A stretch of 64,000 nucleotides of DNA, taken from Myotis daubentonii. Lineage: Eukaryota; Chordata; Mammalia; Chiroptera; Vespertilionidae. The stretch is taken from positions 36,669,667 through 36,733,666 of the forward strand of contig NC_081850.1 in NCBI RefSeq assembly GCF_963259705.1, given 5' to 3'. Positions 61,188-64,000 of this stretch are shown piece by piece (within the stretch, counting starts at the first letter, position 1; the number at the start of each line of letters is the position of its first letter). A model generated the notes under the pieces. The model was not told the origin of the DNA, searched no databases, and was given only the letters and a program-made list of their open reading frames with translations. Position numbers and translations under genes: made by a program.

Positions 61188-63863
61188 CTGCGACTTTACC
61201 CAGACTCATTTTGGGGAAGTCGGGGTTCCTCAGCTCTTCGGTGCTTGCAGACTTCATGACAGAATTGATGGATGACAGGGTGCTGATGAGCTGCGAGTTG
61301 AGAGAGCCAATCTGCGAGTGAGGTTCCCCAAAAGCTTCCGCCAGTTCACTATAGTTCTCAGCCAGCAGCGTCTGCTGTTCCGTCAGCAGCTTCTGGACGC
61401 GCTCAATGTAGTGATCCAAGCCGGTCATCATTCCGGAAGGAGCCTGGGGCTGCGAGCCCTCCAAGAACTCTCCTACAGGCTCATCCCCGACACCTACGCT
61501 CCTCCTGCTGGCCATCAGCCCCACAGTCAACTGGGGAGGCCCACATGCGATGGTCCTCATTTTGAGACCAACCAGGTAGTTGTCATTAATATTTATCTGG
61601 CCCACGCCGGACTCTTTGGTCTTCACAGCTGATGGCCGGTCAAGCCCGGAACTGCCAGAGAGCACCGTGCCAACTCCGATGGACCGAGTCTTGGTGGAGG
61701 GGTTAATGTCCCTGACACGGCCTTCTCCTACGGCCACGGTCCGCGTTTCCACAGTCCCGGTGCTGGTCTGCTTGTCCAAAGTGCTGAGGGAAGTGTTGGT
61801 GCAGGACTCGACGAGGGTGGCCGTCTCGGTGTTGGTGGACTGGTTCAGCTGCTCCAAAGCCGTGCTGGTGTGCTGGCTGGTGGTGTGAGGCACCGCCATG
61901 ACAGCAGCCTCCGCCTGGCCCGCGGGCTCCGTGCTCACGCTCCGGGAGGTGCACTCCTTCGGCGGGCAGACAATCACATCGATGGAACAGTCCCCACAGC
62001 CGATCGATCGCACTTCTTTGAGATTCAGGTTGGTCTTGAGCAGCGTCAAGTCGTTTACAGATTCTTCCGTGTTGCTGCCTGTTTCACAGACACTGGTTTC
62101 CACACCCACGCTCTTATCGCACGTCTCCACGGCCCTTCCAGTGCACTGGTCACGCATTTCCACCCTTTCTTTAACAATCCACCAATTCATGGGCAGCTCC
62201 GGCCCCGTGACTTTATTCTCACAGTGGGGCCGGCAGGAGATGCCTACGCTACTTGTTTGCACAGAGGTCCCAACACACGAGTCAACGACGTCCACGTGAC
62301 GGCCAACCATCTGGTCTCTCGTCGGCACGATGGCCTCCACCATCTTGCTGAAGACAAGCGGCTGGGCCATCACGGCTTTATCGATTTTCTTCCTCGATCC
62401 AGCAGCCTGCAGCTCTTGCTTGAGCTTAGTCATCTCTCGGTCATGGGTGGTTTCTTTGAGCTGGACTTCCAGGCGGTAGATCTTTTCCTTTAAGGCTTCT
62501 ATGGTCTGCTGTTGCAGCTCAATTTCTTTGTCAGCTTCGGTAGTCACCCCAAGCATGGCCTCTGTCACACTGACCCCAGAATCCCTCGTCTCCGTGACTG
62601 TCCCCACAGCAGCATCCTTCCAGGACCTGGAGCCTCTGTGGTACACAACAATGTCATGCATGTTCTCGTCGGCACCGGCAGCCACGGACCGATGCTCTCG
62701 AGGCCGACACTCCCCGTTCTCCCTGAGCTCCGAGGGGGCCTCATAGCTGCTGCTCTGGATCTTCTGCTCCAGGGCCTGCATGTCTGCTGTGAGCTGCCGG
62801 AACTCTCTTACCCTCTGTGTGCTCTGCTCTACGCTCTCTATCTCTTCCTCTTCATAGTCAATGTATAGTTCCCCGCCACTTCTCGGGCCCTTGGAGAGCC
62901 GTTCCAGCTGCGACGCATTCCCAGCACTATAGGATCGCTTCCTCACACCACTGATGTCGTTCTGGGATGCAGCTCTTTGGTTTTTCAGCTTTGAGGCCAA
63001 CTGCCTTTTCTCCTCTTGCAACACAGAGATCTTTACCTGGAGCACAGGGATTGTTCGTACCTGTTCCTCAAGCTCCTTCAGGCGCTTCAGGGCAATGGCC
63101 ATCTGCTCCCGGATGTGCTGCAGGTGCACGGGGCTCACGTTGGTCACAGGAGTGGAGATCCCTGAGCTCAGGGGGCTGTGGCGGATAGAGCTCCCCATGG
63201 AAGAGGTGGTGGCTGCAGCTGGGGCATAGCCAGTATAATCCCCGTTGCCTTGGTAACCATTCTGAAACTGGTGCATGACAGGATTGTGGTTTCCAGAACC
63301 CATGAAGGAGGAGAGCGAGCCTGTGGAGCCCATGCCTCCAAAACTGGCCAGCCTGGGCCTTCGGAAGTCACCCGGCATCGCCTGCATGGTGACCCTCTCC
63401 TGCTCCAGCCTTCTCCGGGTCTCCATCAGTGTCTTGGTGACATGAAGGTTGTGCTTCGGAAGTTGTGGTGAGGGTGGTGGCAGCTGTCGACTTTCTGGGA
63501 TGGTAAGGAAAGTGGGTGAGATGTCCAGAGGGGTGGGTAGCCTTGCGACGGGAGTCGATGTAACTTGGCTTCTGGCTAGGAGGAAGCTGGGGCACTGCCT
63601 GTTGTCATCGCTATTGGAAGATGACAGAGATTCGGTGGAAGTCCACACACCCTGCTGGCCAGGCGGGGGCCTGCTTTCTGGACATGGCACAGATGGCTTC
63701 CGCCTCTTCTGGATGTTCAATTTCTTGATGGTGTTTCCTTTCTGTATGTCATCCACGTACTTGAGGAAATCTAAATCTAGTTGATAACCATAGGGAGTCT
63801 CCACAAAATAAGGATCTCTCTGTTCCTTGTCATGGTCCCCATTTAGAACATCATCTGCTTTTC
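61188..63863 (-). CDS. KANK1: KANK1 coding exon 2, the large exon (KN motif and coiled coils)
   Basis: This 2,676-bp exon encodes roughly residues 13-904. The acceptor is a pyrimidine-rich tract ending in cccacag before 63863, and the donor is gtaggt after 61188. It starts in phase 1 (completing a Gly codon) and ends one base into a Gly codon. The KN motif lies at about 63700-63816 (from [12 protein letters not shown] through [11 protein letters not shown] to NIQKRR) and contains the LD-type helix that binds talin. After it come Ser/Pro-rich linkers, a coiled coil near [19 protein letters not shown], the basic KRSYSAG site (a possible 14-3-3 phosphosite, inferred), and a second coiled coil near [21 protein letters not shown]. 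Repeated Cys/Val/Thr-rich stretches of low complexity follow. The open frame continues upstream into intron to a Met at 63918, but the consensus acceptor shows that part is intronic. Confidence 0.97.
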
Positions 63864-64000
63864 CTGTGGGAGAAAGAAAAGACAATCTTTTAATGCTATG
63901 GGATACACATAATGGCAAAAGCTAACGTGTGTGGGTGTTGCAGTGTGGCAAGCTGGTATTATTTAACCAGTTAACTGCCACGGTATTTTGAATTTAAGTA

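Noticed and set aside
63864..63918. Met at 63918 as the start of the KANK1 protein
   Set aside because: The frame is open by chance; a consensus acceptor ending at 63864 and the known KANK1 N-terminus place this stretch in an intron.

Overview
This window is mammalian nuclear DNA, and its repeats point to a vespertilionid (vesper) bat. It carries about a dozen tRNA-derived Ves-type SINEs, HeliBat-type Helitrons with CTRR ends and terminal hairpins, SPIN-type hAT elements, other short hAT elements with 8-bp target duplications, and a TTAA-flanked piggyBac-type element. Recent activity of this mix of DNA transposons and Helitrons is characteristic of vesper bats. There are no operons, CRISPR arrays or bacterial features.

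The right half (about 30,490-64,000) is the 3' three quarters of KANK1 on the minus strand. Ten coding exons can be placed to the base: 61188-63863, 45563-45760, 44827-44935, 43457-43699, 41692-41779, 38149-38368, 35187-35329, 34323-34523, 32117-32215 and 31458-31520. All have AG/GT borders and compatible phases, and together they give one open frame. The short first coding exon (about 12 residues) lies beyond the right edge. The encoded protein has the KN motif, coiled coils, the acidic linker and the C-terminal ankyrin repeats. Introns hold SINEs, LINE-1 copies, Helitrons, hAT elements and microsatellites.

The left half (1-30,490) lies downstream of KANK1 and is mostly non-genic repeat debris. 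In human the next gene in this direction is DMRT1, but no DMRT1 exon is seen here. The striking exception is a large palindrome at about 7,100-13,190. It has two arms of about 3 kb around a 45-bp spacer (10136-10180). Each arm carries a complete three-exon gene candidate, transcribed outward from a shared 261-bp head-to-head start region. The predicted proteins are 343 and 340 residues: an N-terminal MFSCC segment, a variable exon 2, an acidic D-E-E-S repeat and a very hydrophobic C-terminal tail. Exon 1 is identical in both copies and exon 3 nearly so, while exon 2 differs strongly at the protein level and keeps its frame. I could not assign a function. A weak resemblance to the N-terminus of RALGDS is the only lead.

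Other points of interest are a piggyBac-type element nested in a SPIN element with a clean reconstructable empty site, a 5'-inverted LINE-1 insertion with perfect target-site duplication, a Helitron 5' end joined to unidentified sequence, and an unidentified poly(A)-tailed insert inside a LINE-1.
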